A stretch of 64,000 nucleotides of DNA from Clytia hemisphaerica (Eukaryota > Cnidaria > Hydrozoa > Leptothecata > Clytiidae): assembly GCA_902728285.1 (NCBI GenBank), contig CACVBU010001102.1:936149-1000148 (forward strand), written 5' to 3'. The notes below the pieces were generated by a model. The model did not search any database. It had not been told where the DNA came from and was given only the letters and a program-made list of their open reading frames with translations. A program made the translations under genes and the position numbers. The first letter of the stretch is position 1, and each line of letters opens with the position of its first letter. Shown piece by piece: positions 45,750-56,118 of the stretch.

Positions 45750-48293
45750 CTATCCAAACAATTGAAGCTCTTTTGAAGCTTTTAAACCATCATTAATTTT
45801 AGGCCGAAATTTCTTAATATAAAATGCCTGTAAAAAAGATAATTGTGACCAATTATCATTCATGTCTAAAATTTTACAGTTATTCAATACTGCATTAATT
45901 ATATGTTCTTTATGGTCGATCCCGTCGGAATTATCAAACAACCGAGTGAGAGCAAAAAAGTTTGTAACGTCATGGAATTTATCACAAAGCTTTAAGTGTT
46001 GATGCATTGGTTGATCTGCCCTTCTCCCATGCTCAAGCATTCGGGTTCTAAAACATCTATCTGTTTTACCGATATACTTCTCTCCGCAGCCTGGGCAATT
46101 AATTTCATAAATAACATTTGCTTTATGCTCACCCAAGACCTTATCCTTAGTCGGGCAAAACATAGATAACTTCTTTGATTGGTAACGAACTATCAATTTT
46201 ACATCATTTTTGAGGTATCTTTTCAACTTGCGTATAAGAGTTTTGACCAGATTTTCACGGTCGTTTCCCAGGTAAGGAATTTTCAAAAAGATTTTGGTCG
46301 GGTCAGTTTCATCATTATCATTCTTCTCAAACGGTGGAAGATTCAATTTGTCAACTTGACGTTTTATTAGGCGACTACTGACATGTGAGGGGTAGCCGTT
46401 CCAAGAAAGATATTTTTGGATCATTTTGATTTGGTTTTTGAAAAGTTCTTGATTGGAACAAATTTTATGGGCTCGCACAATCAAAGACCTAACCCACGAA
46501 ATTTTGAAGTTCCAGGGTGTCTGACTGGAAAAATCACTGTACTGACCGGTATGCGTTGGTTTGTAGAAAATATCAGTTTCAGTGCCATTAATTTTAATGT
46601 CTAAAAAGTGAACATTTTTATCGTCAAAAGTATCAACTGTGAATTGTAAGTTTTTGTCAAAGGAATTAAATTTATTCAAAATATAAGGTATATCGTTTGG
46701 TTTGATCAGCAGAAGAGTATCATCAACAAATCTCATGTAATGTTTGATGTAGTTTTTCTCAATTAATTCATTGACAATTTTGATTTCAAACTGAGTCATA
46801 ATGATGTTGGCTAGAACAGGCCCAAGGGACGATCCCATTGACACACCGTCTATCTGTTCAAAAAGTTTTTCATTAAAGGTGAAAGCAGTTTTCTTGCAGG
46901 AGTCATTCAAAAGCTTTTTCAAAGTGCGTTTCTGTAACTTGGTTGTAATGAGTTCTTGATCATATACACGCTTAAGAATAATATCGATTGTTTTCTTTAA
47001 AGGGACATTAGTAAACAATGAGACAACGTCAAATGAAACGTACTTGAAGCCTTCATCGAAAAGTTCTTTTGGAATTTGATTAATTCGAGAGGATGCATCA
47101 AACGAATCTTTTAATGTAAATTCATTTTGAGTTAAAGGATTGAGTAAAGAAGATAGATATTTACCAATTCCGTAGTGGGGTGTTCCGGTTGTATCGACGA
47201 TCGGTCTGAATTTTGGAAGGCATTCGAAATTTTTGTGAGTTTTAGGTAAGCCATGAGCCCGTCCCAATCTTGCTGACTTTGGTCTCATGGCAGATTTTTC
47301 TTCTTCATCGATTTCACCTCTCGAAAGAAGCGTATTAAGATAACGTTGAACGGTACGTAAGTTTCTGAAGGTAGGGTCATTATTAATGCATTTGAATTTA
47401 GTAGTGTCGTTGAAAATGCCATTCAAAGAATCATAATAATCATTTTTGTTTATAAGAACGATACCTTGACCTTTGTCTGGTTTTAAGATAAGACATTTCT
47501 TGCGAAATTCACGGACAGTTTTAATACGGGTTTGATCAGAGTGAAAAATGTGCGAATCGAGGTCAAGGTAATTATAAGTAAATTACTTTAGAGCAGTTTG
47601 GACACGATGTTTAGAAAAGTACTTATCTTGTAAAGCATTCTTACGGTTAATTTGATACCATATGTCTTCTGCAATAACAATCATTTCAGATTCTTTAGGT
47701 CGCAATAAAACACCATGTTTCAATCCAAGACGTAAAACTTCGATTTCGGTTTCAGTTAGTTCAAAATTAGTAAGATTTGTAATGATGTTATTAGGATTTG
47801 GAGCAATACCATCAAGTACACGTTTGTTGATAATCAATGCGTCAAGTTTCTTTTGATGTCGAGATTTAGTTTTCTTGCAAATGTTGTCTTGTAGCCGGTT
47901 TATTGAGAATAAAATCAATTTATATTTCATCCACGTAGTTTTATTCATTAAGTCAGTCTTACAATTTTTATATTTTGTTCGAAGAATTTTCAGCTCAGAA
48001 TGACGTTTGTCCAAAGATTCATTCAATAAGCGACGGTAGTACTTCTCACGGTCACGAGGGTGTTTCGTTTTGAGATTCTTCCATCGAACGAACTTTGGAT
48101 ACACATTATTCTGCTTACAATTGTCCAAAAATCTGATGTCATGTTCTGCTTTACGGAATTTTCGAAGTAACTTTTGATATGATTTAGCTGCTTGATGTAA
48201 TTCAGTGTCTGTCTTTCGGAGGTTTGACCAAAATCCAACAGTGCCAGACAATTTCAAAAAGTATAAAAAGAAGCATAACCCAAAAATAAACAT
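45750..48293 (-). CDS. Penelope-like RT with GIY-YIG endonuclease (one in-frame stop)
   Basis: A single reading frame from ATG 48293 to the stop at 45750, about 848 codons, interrupted only by TAA at 47583-47585 after TALK. N-terminal ~240 residues are Lys-rich with helical character. The RT domain has GLPKTHKNFECLPKFRPI, SFDVVSLFTNVPLKKT (first catalytic Asp), GVSMGSSLGPVLAN and MRFVDDTLLL (the F-x-DD box). The C-terminus carries a GIY-YIG nuclease: VIYEINCPGCGEKYIGKT, then RTRMLEHGRRAD and the downstream HKEHI Glu region. This element encodes both copying and target-cleaving activities and would be active but for the stop. The apparent start codon at 47426 is not real; the frame is open upstream to the TAA. 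Confidence 0.9.
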
Positions 48294-48515
48294 TTCCTTG
48301 GATTTTTAAATAAAAAACAACAAGAAAATAGAGTCGATTTTGTAGGAATATTTCGACGATCTTTATGTCATCATTTTCAACCATATACTAAAAACATTTC
48401 AAATGCTACAATTTATTCTAAAAATCAGTACAGCAGGTAATAAAAATCGTAATTAAAAACATTAATGAGAATAAATAAAACTATGCACAAGGGAATGAAA
48501 TAATAAAATTGATAT
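48262..48515. repeat. Penelope pseudo-LTR, upstream copy
   Basis: Starts TATAAAAAGAAGCATAACCC and ends ATAAAATTGATAT. It contains the ATG of the RT frame (48291-48293 on the minus strand). Confidence 0.92.
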
Positions 48516-48555
48516 TCAGATTACTTCCGGTGTAAACATGTATAAAACAACTTGC

Positions 48556-48627
48556 CTTCCTTTTCTTTTTCTTTGGTGGTGTCATTAAAAGTGAATCAAC
48601 TTTGTTAAAATTTTCATCCCCCTCCAT
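48556..48627 (-). CDS. Possible first exon, MEGDENFNK...KKKKRK
   Basis: Short minus frame starting MEGDENFNKVDSLLMTPP and ending in a basic KKKKRK stretch, followed by GCAAGT, which could be a rare GC donor. No downstream exon was identified (a Penelope-like element has inserted next to it), so this is a weak candidate. Confidence 0.2.
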
Positions 48628-49157
48628 GATTTGAAAGCATTTCAAAGTTCTCCCGCCAGAAGCAAACGAGAAAACGAAAGTGAAAAACATTTTTTTGGCG
48701 TTCCATTTTCCCGCTATAATTTTTTTTTGGAATGTAAACAAAAGTATATTCAGGGGGTCGAATAAAAGTTTTAATAGTTTGAAAAAAGACTTTTTTTATC
48801 CTTTTGACTAACTAAATTGAAAAATAAATAAATAAAACATTACAATTAACAAGTTAATACAAAAAATATTTAAATTTGTTAAACTTGTTTGTTTTAATTG
48901 CCACTTTAATAGAAGTGTTAACCCCCGTCTCGAAGCACGGTGCATCGGTGCCGTGATGTTTAAACTCCGAATTGTAAACAAACATTTCCAAGATGGCGGC
49001 GTGAAAATACGAGAAAAAAAGGTGTCGTATTCGTAATTTCAAAGAGCTACTGTTCAATACATAATTAATTTTGGAAACTCCGGTTTGCTCAGTAACAATC
49101 CTTTAGTGTTTTTTTAATGGAATTTTGTCGGTACTCACTTTTTTTATGTGACCTCAG

Positions 49158-49914
49158 CTGCCTTACGTAATGTTAAGATTAGCGCCTTTTCATTGGACGA
49201 AATGCCGTATAACCTATTTTTGCATAGCTCAGCAGTTTTAATCGCCTTCAGAAAACGTGAATTTTCAGAAAACGCGAATTCAAAAAATTGTGCAGAAGAG
49301 GAGGAGCATGTTGGCAACGAAGAGTACTATGTACTATCAATGAAGAGATTGAATGAGCTACTCCCAATCGAAGCTATTATGAAAGGTCATGCATCAACGG
49401 ATATGAGCTTCGTCGCACCTTGGCTAGTTCTTTCCACTGAAATTGGAGTTATTTTAAAAGGAGGTAAAAAGACTTCAGTACCAAAAGGAAAATTGGCCAT
49501 CCCACTTCAAAATTTTGAGGACAGTACACTTGTTTCTCTTCCATGTGGTGGACTTAACGACAACGATAACGTTCCTGCATGGCTGGAAGATTTCCATCCT
49601 GATACGTTTTTCATGCCCCAGCCCCACAACTTTACTTCAAGAGGAATGGACTAGGGACTATCACCGTTGACAAAACAGAAATTGAAATTGTTGAATTCCC
49701 TTTGCATCAAGACCTGGAAGATGGAGATTTTATCAAAGTACGAAATTTTTTTTATTCAGTAAAAGGTTTTTGTCAATCGTATGCGAACAAGAAAAATTAT
49801 TCAGTACGTGTCAATGGACCATTAGAAAGAAATGCTAATTTTGCTCCATATTCATTGATTAAGCCTCCTGTCATTAAAAGAAATGCTGTTGTTTTATCAA
49901 ATACTCGTTTTTAA
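49158..49914 (+). pseudogene. Uncharacterised gene fragment with frameshift
   Basis: A pyrimidine-rich acceptor (TGACCTCAG) precedes a frame reading RNVKISAFSLDEMPYNLF, YYVLSMKRLNELLPIEAIM, PWLVLSTEIGVILKGG and PAWLEDFHPDTFFMPQP. At about 49648 it stops, but the next frame continues without a break as TITVDKTEIEIVEFPLHQ and RNFFYSVKGFCQSYANKK to a stop at 49914. Good codon-like texture and two blocks joined by one frameshift suggest a once-real exon. No family recognised. Confidence 0.45.
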
Positions 49915-51127
49915 TGAAATACTCGATGTGTATCGTCCCGTTAAATTATCCCTGAAGAAAAAGGATTCAAATGGCTTTGGACAGATGATTGTTGAATTTC
50001 AAAACGCGTGTTTTAACATGTTTGGGTTTATGACTCATGACACTGCTATATGATTATGTATATAAGCTAAAGTCTGAGAGATAGATATATAGATTGTAAC
50101 AGTCCATCTTGTATCGTGCTTTTCATTGTAACTGGCTGTTATTCCTGATATTTTCCATACACATTCACGTTCATGCTATTTTCTGACATAAATTTGAGCT
50201 TACGTTTAATTTTCTTTTGGATTTAGGACACAACATTTATTTTGATTTGTTTTTGGAAACAATTAGTACATAATTATTGACATTTTTGAAAACACCAGTC
50301 CGGCTTTACGCGTTCTGTGTAGTGGCCGGTGGAAGGGAAGCTTGCATCAGTAAGCATCCTAGTTTTCATTCTCATGTTGAAGTTTAATTCTTCAATGATC
50401 TTATACTTTTACATACTTAGAACTTTACTCTATTAATCATGTTTTTATTTGTATGTGTTTTTTTTATTATAGTTTGTTTTTATTTACAGAGAGGTTTATA
50501 TTATTTAGGACTTTATTTATTATTAATTTTGTCAATTACGTTTTTTATTTGCATATTTAATGTTTTACATATCTTTATCTACAGGGAGTTTATATTATTT
50601 ATCAAAGTAGAGATTTATTACTTTGAACTAAAAGCACTAAAAGCTCAAAATTATTTAGCCAAAGTAACGTTTAGGTTTCAAAATATTCAATTTACATCAG
50701 AGTTAATTATAATGTGTTTTTATTCAAAATACTGGCTATTTGTTGGGCACCTGATAGTACTTCTTTCCCTACACGATTCCTCAGGAACATCAAAATCCCC
50801 AAACTTGAAAGCTGTAAATCCTATCAATCCTATAAAACCTCGAAACACGTGTCCAGCTTTATGCGTTCCTGTATAGTGGCTGGCTAAAGGGATATTTATT
50901 TGCGTATGTATATGTCCTTGTTTCGATCTTTAAAAGACTTATAAACTTTGGCACCTAAGGAGTTAAACTTCTAAATAGAATTTACGTCCATTTAGTTTGA
51001 AACGAAGCTCCACGTGGAGTTGTAACAAAAAGTTAGACTGTAAAGTTTGCCTACTTGAGAATATCTTTCATTCATTTGAATTAGACCTAGTTTCTTTTAG
51101 GCCAGGAAGTGGAATATTTCTGTAAAA
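49915..51127. other. AT-rich region with a pair of diverged direct repeats
   Basis: GTCCGGCTTTACGCGTTCTG (near 50298) recurs as GTCCAGCTTTATGCGTTCCT (near 50850), each followed by a TAGTGGCYGG motif. A hydrophobic frame at 50439-50876 lies between but is compositionally driven (Phe/Ile/Leu/Tyr from AT-rich DNA). No recognised gene. Confidence 0.45.
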
Positions 51128-51848
51128 CTAGCCGGTACCCGGCGTCGCACGCCGGTATAGCTGTTGCTGAACGCACTAAAAGTCCTTTGGATGGTGAAAA
51201 TGGCCTTAAACTAAAAGTACGATTTGTTTTTGTTTTATTCTCCTGTCAAGTCTACCTAGAGTTTATATAGGCCGCTTGGGATAATTTCGTCGGACTGTCT
51301 TAAATGACAGTCAACCTGTCAGGATAAAGACAGAGGGGCTCAGAGAAGATCGCGACCTTCACACTCAACATTTTTGAAGTCAAAACATTGCAATTTTTCG
51401 GGTCATTAAAATCTAGTTTCAAAAAGTACTCATCCTGATATTAAATCGAACAACTAAATTACATAAGTAACGCGTGTTCTTTTGTTTTGATGATTGGTTT
51501 GAAATTGCAATATTTGGTAAAGTTAGCATTTTTGGAATTGCAATTCAGACATCGAAGGTATTATCGGTAGAAAATTTGTTGAATATTTTTACCAAATGGT
51601 TATAGATTACCGTAATTTGAACATTTTTTCGTATTTTTTTTTTGTTGTTGTTTTTATGTGTCTGCAGAGCCTTAATCTCTCTGAAAACCTGAAAGTTACT
51701 CAATACCTTCTTGGAAAATATTCTTTGGCAAAAAATGACGAAATTTTATACCGACAAATTTCTACTGATAAGGTATTCTGGATTCAAACACAGTACGAAA
51801 ATTGAGAAGTTTACGTTCTCGCCAAAATTAAATTATTGAGAATTTTCC
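51128..51848 (-). mobile_element. Helitron 3' end, minus-oriented fragment
   Basis: On the minus strand the sequence ends CCGGCGTGCGACGCCGGGTA then CCGG CTAG, followed by host T at 51127: hairpin plus CTAG as in the element ending at 34636. The adjoining CCATCCAAAGGACTTTTAGT region matches that element's subterminal sequence. The 5' end is not identified; a second element starts at 51859. Confidence 0.75.
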
Positions 51849-51884
51849 CAAAATAAGCGTAGTAACTAAAAGGTGAAACGTCAG

Positions 51885-52080
51885 AGAAACGGGTGGAAAC
51901 GGATGGAAACGATACAGAAACGGGTGGAAACGATACGGAAACGGGTGGAAACGATACGGAAATGGGTGGAAACGATACGGAAACTGGTGGAAACGATACG
52001 GAAACGGGTGGACACGACACGGAAACGGGTGGAAACGACACGGAAACGATATGGAAACCAGTGGAAACGATACGGAAATT
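51885..52080. repeat. 21-bp minisatellite in TIR arm
   Basis: About nine units of GGAAACGATACGGAAACGGGT with minor variants. The inverse arm at 53440-53530 has fewer, more diverged units. All three forward and reverse frames are open through this tract, so the repetitive frames there are artefacts. Confidence 0.92.
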
Positions 52081-52330
52081 TATGTAACGCTAACCCAGCA
52101 TTAAGATACATCTCCGTCTATCACAGGCTTCGCATAACCGTAAGAGTATACAGATATAGGTAATCTATGAAAAAGTCGTTGCAGTGCAAATAGTTCGCAA
52201 ATTTAAAAACCCACTTTCCCGTGGAAATAATTGACCTTTTTCTGTTTTTTTGGGACCCTTGGGGCATAAGCTACCCGTTGACCACAAAAATTCCAAAATT
52301 CTTTAATTGAGCGTTGACAACATAAGAACG

Positions 52331-52730
52331 GGACCCAATGACGTCACAAGTTTGGGAAAAACTTCAAAATGCGATATCTCGAGTTTGAAAAGGAGTTGGG
52401 AGGTCGTTGACCCCTCATTGGATCGAGAATTTTAATGGAAAATAGGTTAGGAGGGGTAAGAGTGGGTATATAGAGACTTTCGAAATTAAATATATTCAAA
52501 TTGAGGCATCTTAGGTCCGATGACGTCATCAAAAACTGAAAAATACAATATCTAGAGTTTGAGAAGGATTTAAGCAATGATTGACCCCTCATTGGATCGG
52601 AAATCATCATGAGCATATATTTGGTCAATGAAGAAATAGTTACAGTAGAGTGAAAAGTTTATTACACATTCGATGACATCATTTAGAGCCCAAATGACGT
52701 AACAAAACATAAAATTTATCATATCTTTAG
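52331..52730. repeat. ~182-bp tandem repeat, about two copies
   Basis: GATGACGTCAY...ATATCTMGAGTTTGARAAGG...TTGACCCCTCATTGGATCGR occurs at 52338-52430 and again at 52518-52600, with a third partial start near 52690 (AATGACGTAAC). Each unit carries a TGACGTCA palindrome. Confidence 0.75.
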
Positions 52731-52794
52731 TTTTAAACCATTTTAAGTGGTAATGTTTCGTTCTTTGGGATTAATTCAGTCTATAGTTTCCCCT

Positions 52795-52852
52795 TTACTA
52801 TCAAAAGGGCTTATGATGCGTTCAGCTTATCTACTCCTCGGCGAGTTTATGA
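52795..52852 (+). mobile_element. Truncated Helitron 3' subterminal fragment
   Basis: TATCAAAAGGGCTTATGATG and TCTACTCCTCGGCGAG match the sequence just before the terminal hairpin of the element at 31788-34636, but the hairpin and CTAG are missing. Confidence 0.6.
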
Positions 52853-53570
52853 AAAATTTCTCAAATTTTGCCAAGGGGTTGATTCGATTATGAAAGAGGG
52901 ATATCGTGCAGTTTTAAAAGAAGAAATCTTATTGTTTTTCGAAAATGCAGTTATTATTTGGTCTTCTAAGGCGCGTCATGTCGACCTCAAATTCGTAAAT
53001 ACAGCAAGCGACATTTTTTATATATTTTCCATTCTTACACACTGATGATATATTGACGCTCTCAATTTGACGTTTTACTGCTCAAGTCAATAAGTTTCCG
53101 TTTTCGAATAAAATTAAATTGAAACCGCTTTCAAACTTACTGAAGAAACTCTCACAATTGAAGATTTATTATTTAATAAGCTTTTATTTACTATTTATTT
53201 ACTATTTCTGGTGAAGAAGTCCCATTCTATCTCTTATTCCATTTGAAGCATAAAAAGATATTTACGATATGATATGTACTCCCGTGGTTGATGAAAACTT
53301 ATTCGAATTGCACTTAAAAATAAAGTTTGAGAGCATCAACATTACCATCTCTATCATCCTAAGGGCTTTGCTAAACCGGCGTTTGCGACGACGGGAACCG
53401 ACTAATGATACAACAGAAGCTTTGTTCACTGTTGGTCGTTTACCCGTTTCCAATCGTTTCTCCCCGTTTCCATGTCTTTCCACCAGTTTCCCTGTCGTTT
53501 CTCCCCGTTTCCATATCGTTTCCACCCGTTTCTCTGACGTTTCACGTTTTAGTTATTAGGCAAAATAAGC

Positions 53571-54779
53571 CCTCAAGTTCATCCAAATTGTTCTAAATGA
53601 GGCAAAATGTACCAGACTTCGCCTGTCATTCGCCAAAAATAGTTCTCAAAGTTAAATATTTAGACCATTCGCTTTATAAGTTCCTTTAAAGTGTATTCTA
53701 TGTAGCTCGCATCAATGATTGGGCAGGTTATATGTCAGAAAGATGAAATATTGTTATCAGTAAGTAATTAAATCTTTTATCTATATCAAAGTTTTAGCTG
53801 CAAGAATACATTTAAATAAAAAAATTTAAAATTTAAAAAATTACAAGATAAATACATTGTCTTGTTGATAATTTTCAGTTCTATTTAAGACTAAGAATAA
53901 AATTTTGAATAAAATTTCTTGAATAACACCTATAGGCCGGTGTGCACTTTAGTGCGGAGCGCATAAAAGATTTTTTCTTAACCATTTTTGCCTGAAGAAA
54001 AGATTACGCAATAAAAAAGTTCCGCGCGAACAAAATAACGTCAATGATTCAATGTTCAATAGTTTTAGCCTTGGTCTTTATTGTGACCAGCTCTCTACAG
54101 AAGAAATCAGAACAGAAAAAGTGGATGCAATAATTGATTTTAAAAATCAGAAAACGGGAATGAAAGGGAATGAGTTGAATTGAGCGAAAAAATTTGGGTA
54201 GGTGAGACAGGTGAGTAAATTACTCAATAAGAGAAGAGTAAGGCACAATACAGTAACGCAACGCTGTTGGTCATTTAAAAAGGGTATAAAAATTGATTTA
54301 AAATAAAAAATAGTTCAAAAAATTCAAAAAAGGGATTCCTACGGTACAAACAATCGAACAAAACGCAACAGACAACAAACAACCAAAGAAACCAGTAACA
54401 ATAACGACTTTATTTTCTGTCCTTAATCTTCGTGTACGGCGAATACCTTGAAGCCGACGAAGAGGATGCCGATGAGGAGGATCGAGATTGTGATTGTGAA
54501 TAGTATGCGCTCACCAAAGGAGTAAGATTGAATACAATTTTATTGATGTTTATATGATCAGAAGATACTGTAAAAGCTAATGAAAAGTAAATGCCAGCAA
54601 GAAATGGGTTTTTTGTTCGAACTATTTCATCAATTTGTCCAGTAGAATCAGCTCAAAAAAGCCTGAAAAAAGTAGTAACTTTGTGGCTGAAATTTGGCAC
54701 AGAAGTCCATTAGGGTGTCATGTCACAAAAGGTGTCACGAGTCACATAGAGAAACAAAATTATGAAAATCTCATAACCA
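53571..54779. other. No gene recognised
   Basis: AT-rich. A short higher-GC island at 54430-54515 encodes either an acidic plus-strand stretch (YLEADEEDADEED) or a Ser-rich minus-strand stretch (SRSSSSASSSSASRYSP); it looks like a relic of coding sequence but cannot be assigned. Confidence 0.45.
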
Positions 54780-55240
54780 CTCTCCATTCTTGTAAGGGAT
54801 TTTATTAACTCTTTCAACTCTTCCCTGGATTTTGCTACAATGCCAAGTATCAATCGTGCTGTAATAAGAAAACAAAAATAGTCTTAAAAAGAAAATAATA
54901 GGGCAGTAAAAAGTCCTTTACTTTGGGTTTTTTAATGTTATAAAATTTGCCAAGAACTGTAAAGTGAACTAAAGAACAATATAGATTCAAGAAGCTTGCG
55001 TACCAAAATGAATCAAGGTGGCAAAGATCAAATCCAAAATAACAGAATGCAAATGTCTTACTTACTGTGGTCATCAATTTCGTTAATGACCGGACCACCG
55101 TCAGTCTGGGTCGAGGAGCACTTCAATATAGGTGTCAGTTTTGCGATTTGAGTCTCTTGATATTTCATGAAAAATCTTGTTTCGCTGGTTGTAAAAACAT
55201 TTCCCATTTTTGTTTTATGAAAAAATTCTGAATTATTACT
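54780..55240 (-). CDS. Two possible exons of an unknown gene
   Basis: 55240-55068 has an acceptor (TTTTTTCAG) and donor (GTAAGTAAG) and encodes NSEFFHKTKMGNVFTTSET, FFMKYQETQIAK and SSTQTDGGPVINEIDD. Phase continues after a TATTACAG acceptor at 54858 into RLILGIVAKSREELKELIK (54857 to about 54785). An amphipathic or coiled structure is plausible. Neither start nor stop is defined, and no family is recognised. Confidence 0.35.
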
Positions 55241-55496
55241 GAAAAAAGAAAATAATAGGTAAAACAAAGCTGTACCAGACGAATCAGTATGTAGTAAGTG
55301 AACAAACAAATACAATTCGAGTTAAGGTTTGAAAATTACCAGGGTTTAATCTCAGTTTTATTTCAAATCATCATTAATTAAGCCCTGTGATAAGAAATCG
55401 CCATTGGTTGTGCAAATGTGATTGACACGAATTCAGTTTTTAAGAGTAAACAATGCAAAACGAAATTTCTTGATACTGCTTGTGGCACAGAACATT

Positions 55497-55700
55497 GTGG
55501 TTCAGTCGCAGTGAATTCCAAAAACAAACCATTAGAAGTGGTTTGTCTCCCATATGAAATGGGAATCTCATTGAAGGTTCTCCAAGCCAGGTAGTGATGG
55601 ACCTTGTTAACATGAATCTTGAGCAGGTTGGTAAATGCAATTGCCACAAACAAACCATATTAAATGGTTAGTCTCCCATATAGAATGGGGGTCTCAATAG
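55497..55700. repeat. ~130-bp direct duplication
   Basis: CAAACCATTAGAAGTGGTTT with GTCTCCCATATGAAATGGGA is repeated at 55645-55690 as CAAACCATATTAAATGGTTA with GTCTCCCATATAGAATGGGG. Each copy contains a small inverted repeat around CCATNNNAAATGG. Confidence 0.65.
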
Positions 55701-56118
55701 CAAGTAAGTTGTGTTGGTACAAAGCTGTCTTCTTTCCAAACATTGACATCTTGATGACGGTGGCAAGTGATGGAATGTAGGGCAGTAACAAAGTAAACTT
55801 CACCCCTTTATAAGAAGTGTTTAGCCGTGTATGTCAAAATTGTAATTTGCACAAATAATGACAATGTCTTATCAATACCTTGCCCAACCCTATCAAACAT
55901 TATGTGAAAAATAACGCAAATACTAATTCATATACAGAAACACAAACAGATAAAAGAAAGACACAACAAACGATTGAAATGAAAAAAGAATGAAATTAGT
56001 CAATAAATAAATTTTTCTTTATCCCTGCAGTTATCAATCCTTTTACATCCTAAATAGCTCATGAAAAATAAATAAAATAGAAAGAATCAAAGAATCTGAG
56101 GGTATACAACATCTTTTG

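Larger units (their letters stand above)
45445..48515 (-). mobile_element. Penelope-like retroelement with pseudo-LTRs
   Basis: Two 254-bp direct repeats (45445-45698 and 48262-48515) differing at about two positions bracket a minus-strand reverse transcriptase/GIY-YIG gene. Direct flanking repeats (pLTRs) with the ORF starting inside the upstream copy are characteristic of Penelope-like elements. No clear target duplication was found. The near-identity of the repeats and a single in-frame stop point to a young copy. Confidence 0.92.
51859..53560. mobile_element. 1,702-bp TIR element with minisatellite arms, 10-bp duplication
   Basis: Inverted arms at 51861-51905 and 53515-53557 share ARTAACTAAAA and GTGAAACGTCAGAGAAACGG. 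CAAAATAAGC flanks both sides (51849-51858, 53561-53570). Arms continue into GGAAACGATACGGAAACGGG-type repeats on both sides. A 10-bp duplication suits Mutator-like elements. No transposase inside; internal content includes a 182-bp tandem pair and a Helitron 3' fragment. Confidence 0.78.

Noticed and set aside
47426-47582. Separate start for a second Penelope ORF
   Set aside because: The frame is open upstream as far as a TAA at 47583; the assumed start is a TTG, so this is one interrupted ORF.
50439-50876. 145-aa hydrophobic frame resembling a membrane protein
   Set aside because: Composition is what AT-rich DNA gives by chance (Phe, Ile, Leu, Tyr); no splice, promoter or family evidence.
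51811-52163. Several overlapping repetitive frames (FPPVSVS, TGGNDTE, TRFRVVS types)
   Set aside because: All are translations of the 21-bp minisatellite, whose length is a multiple of three, so every frame stays open.
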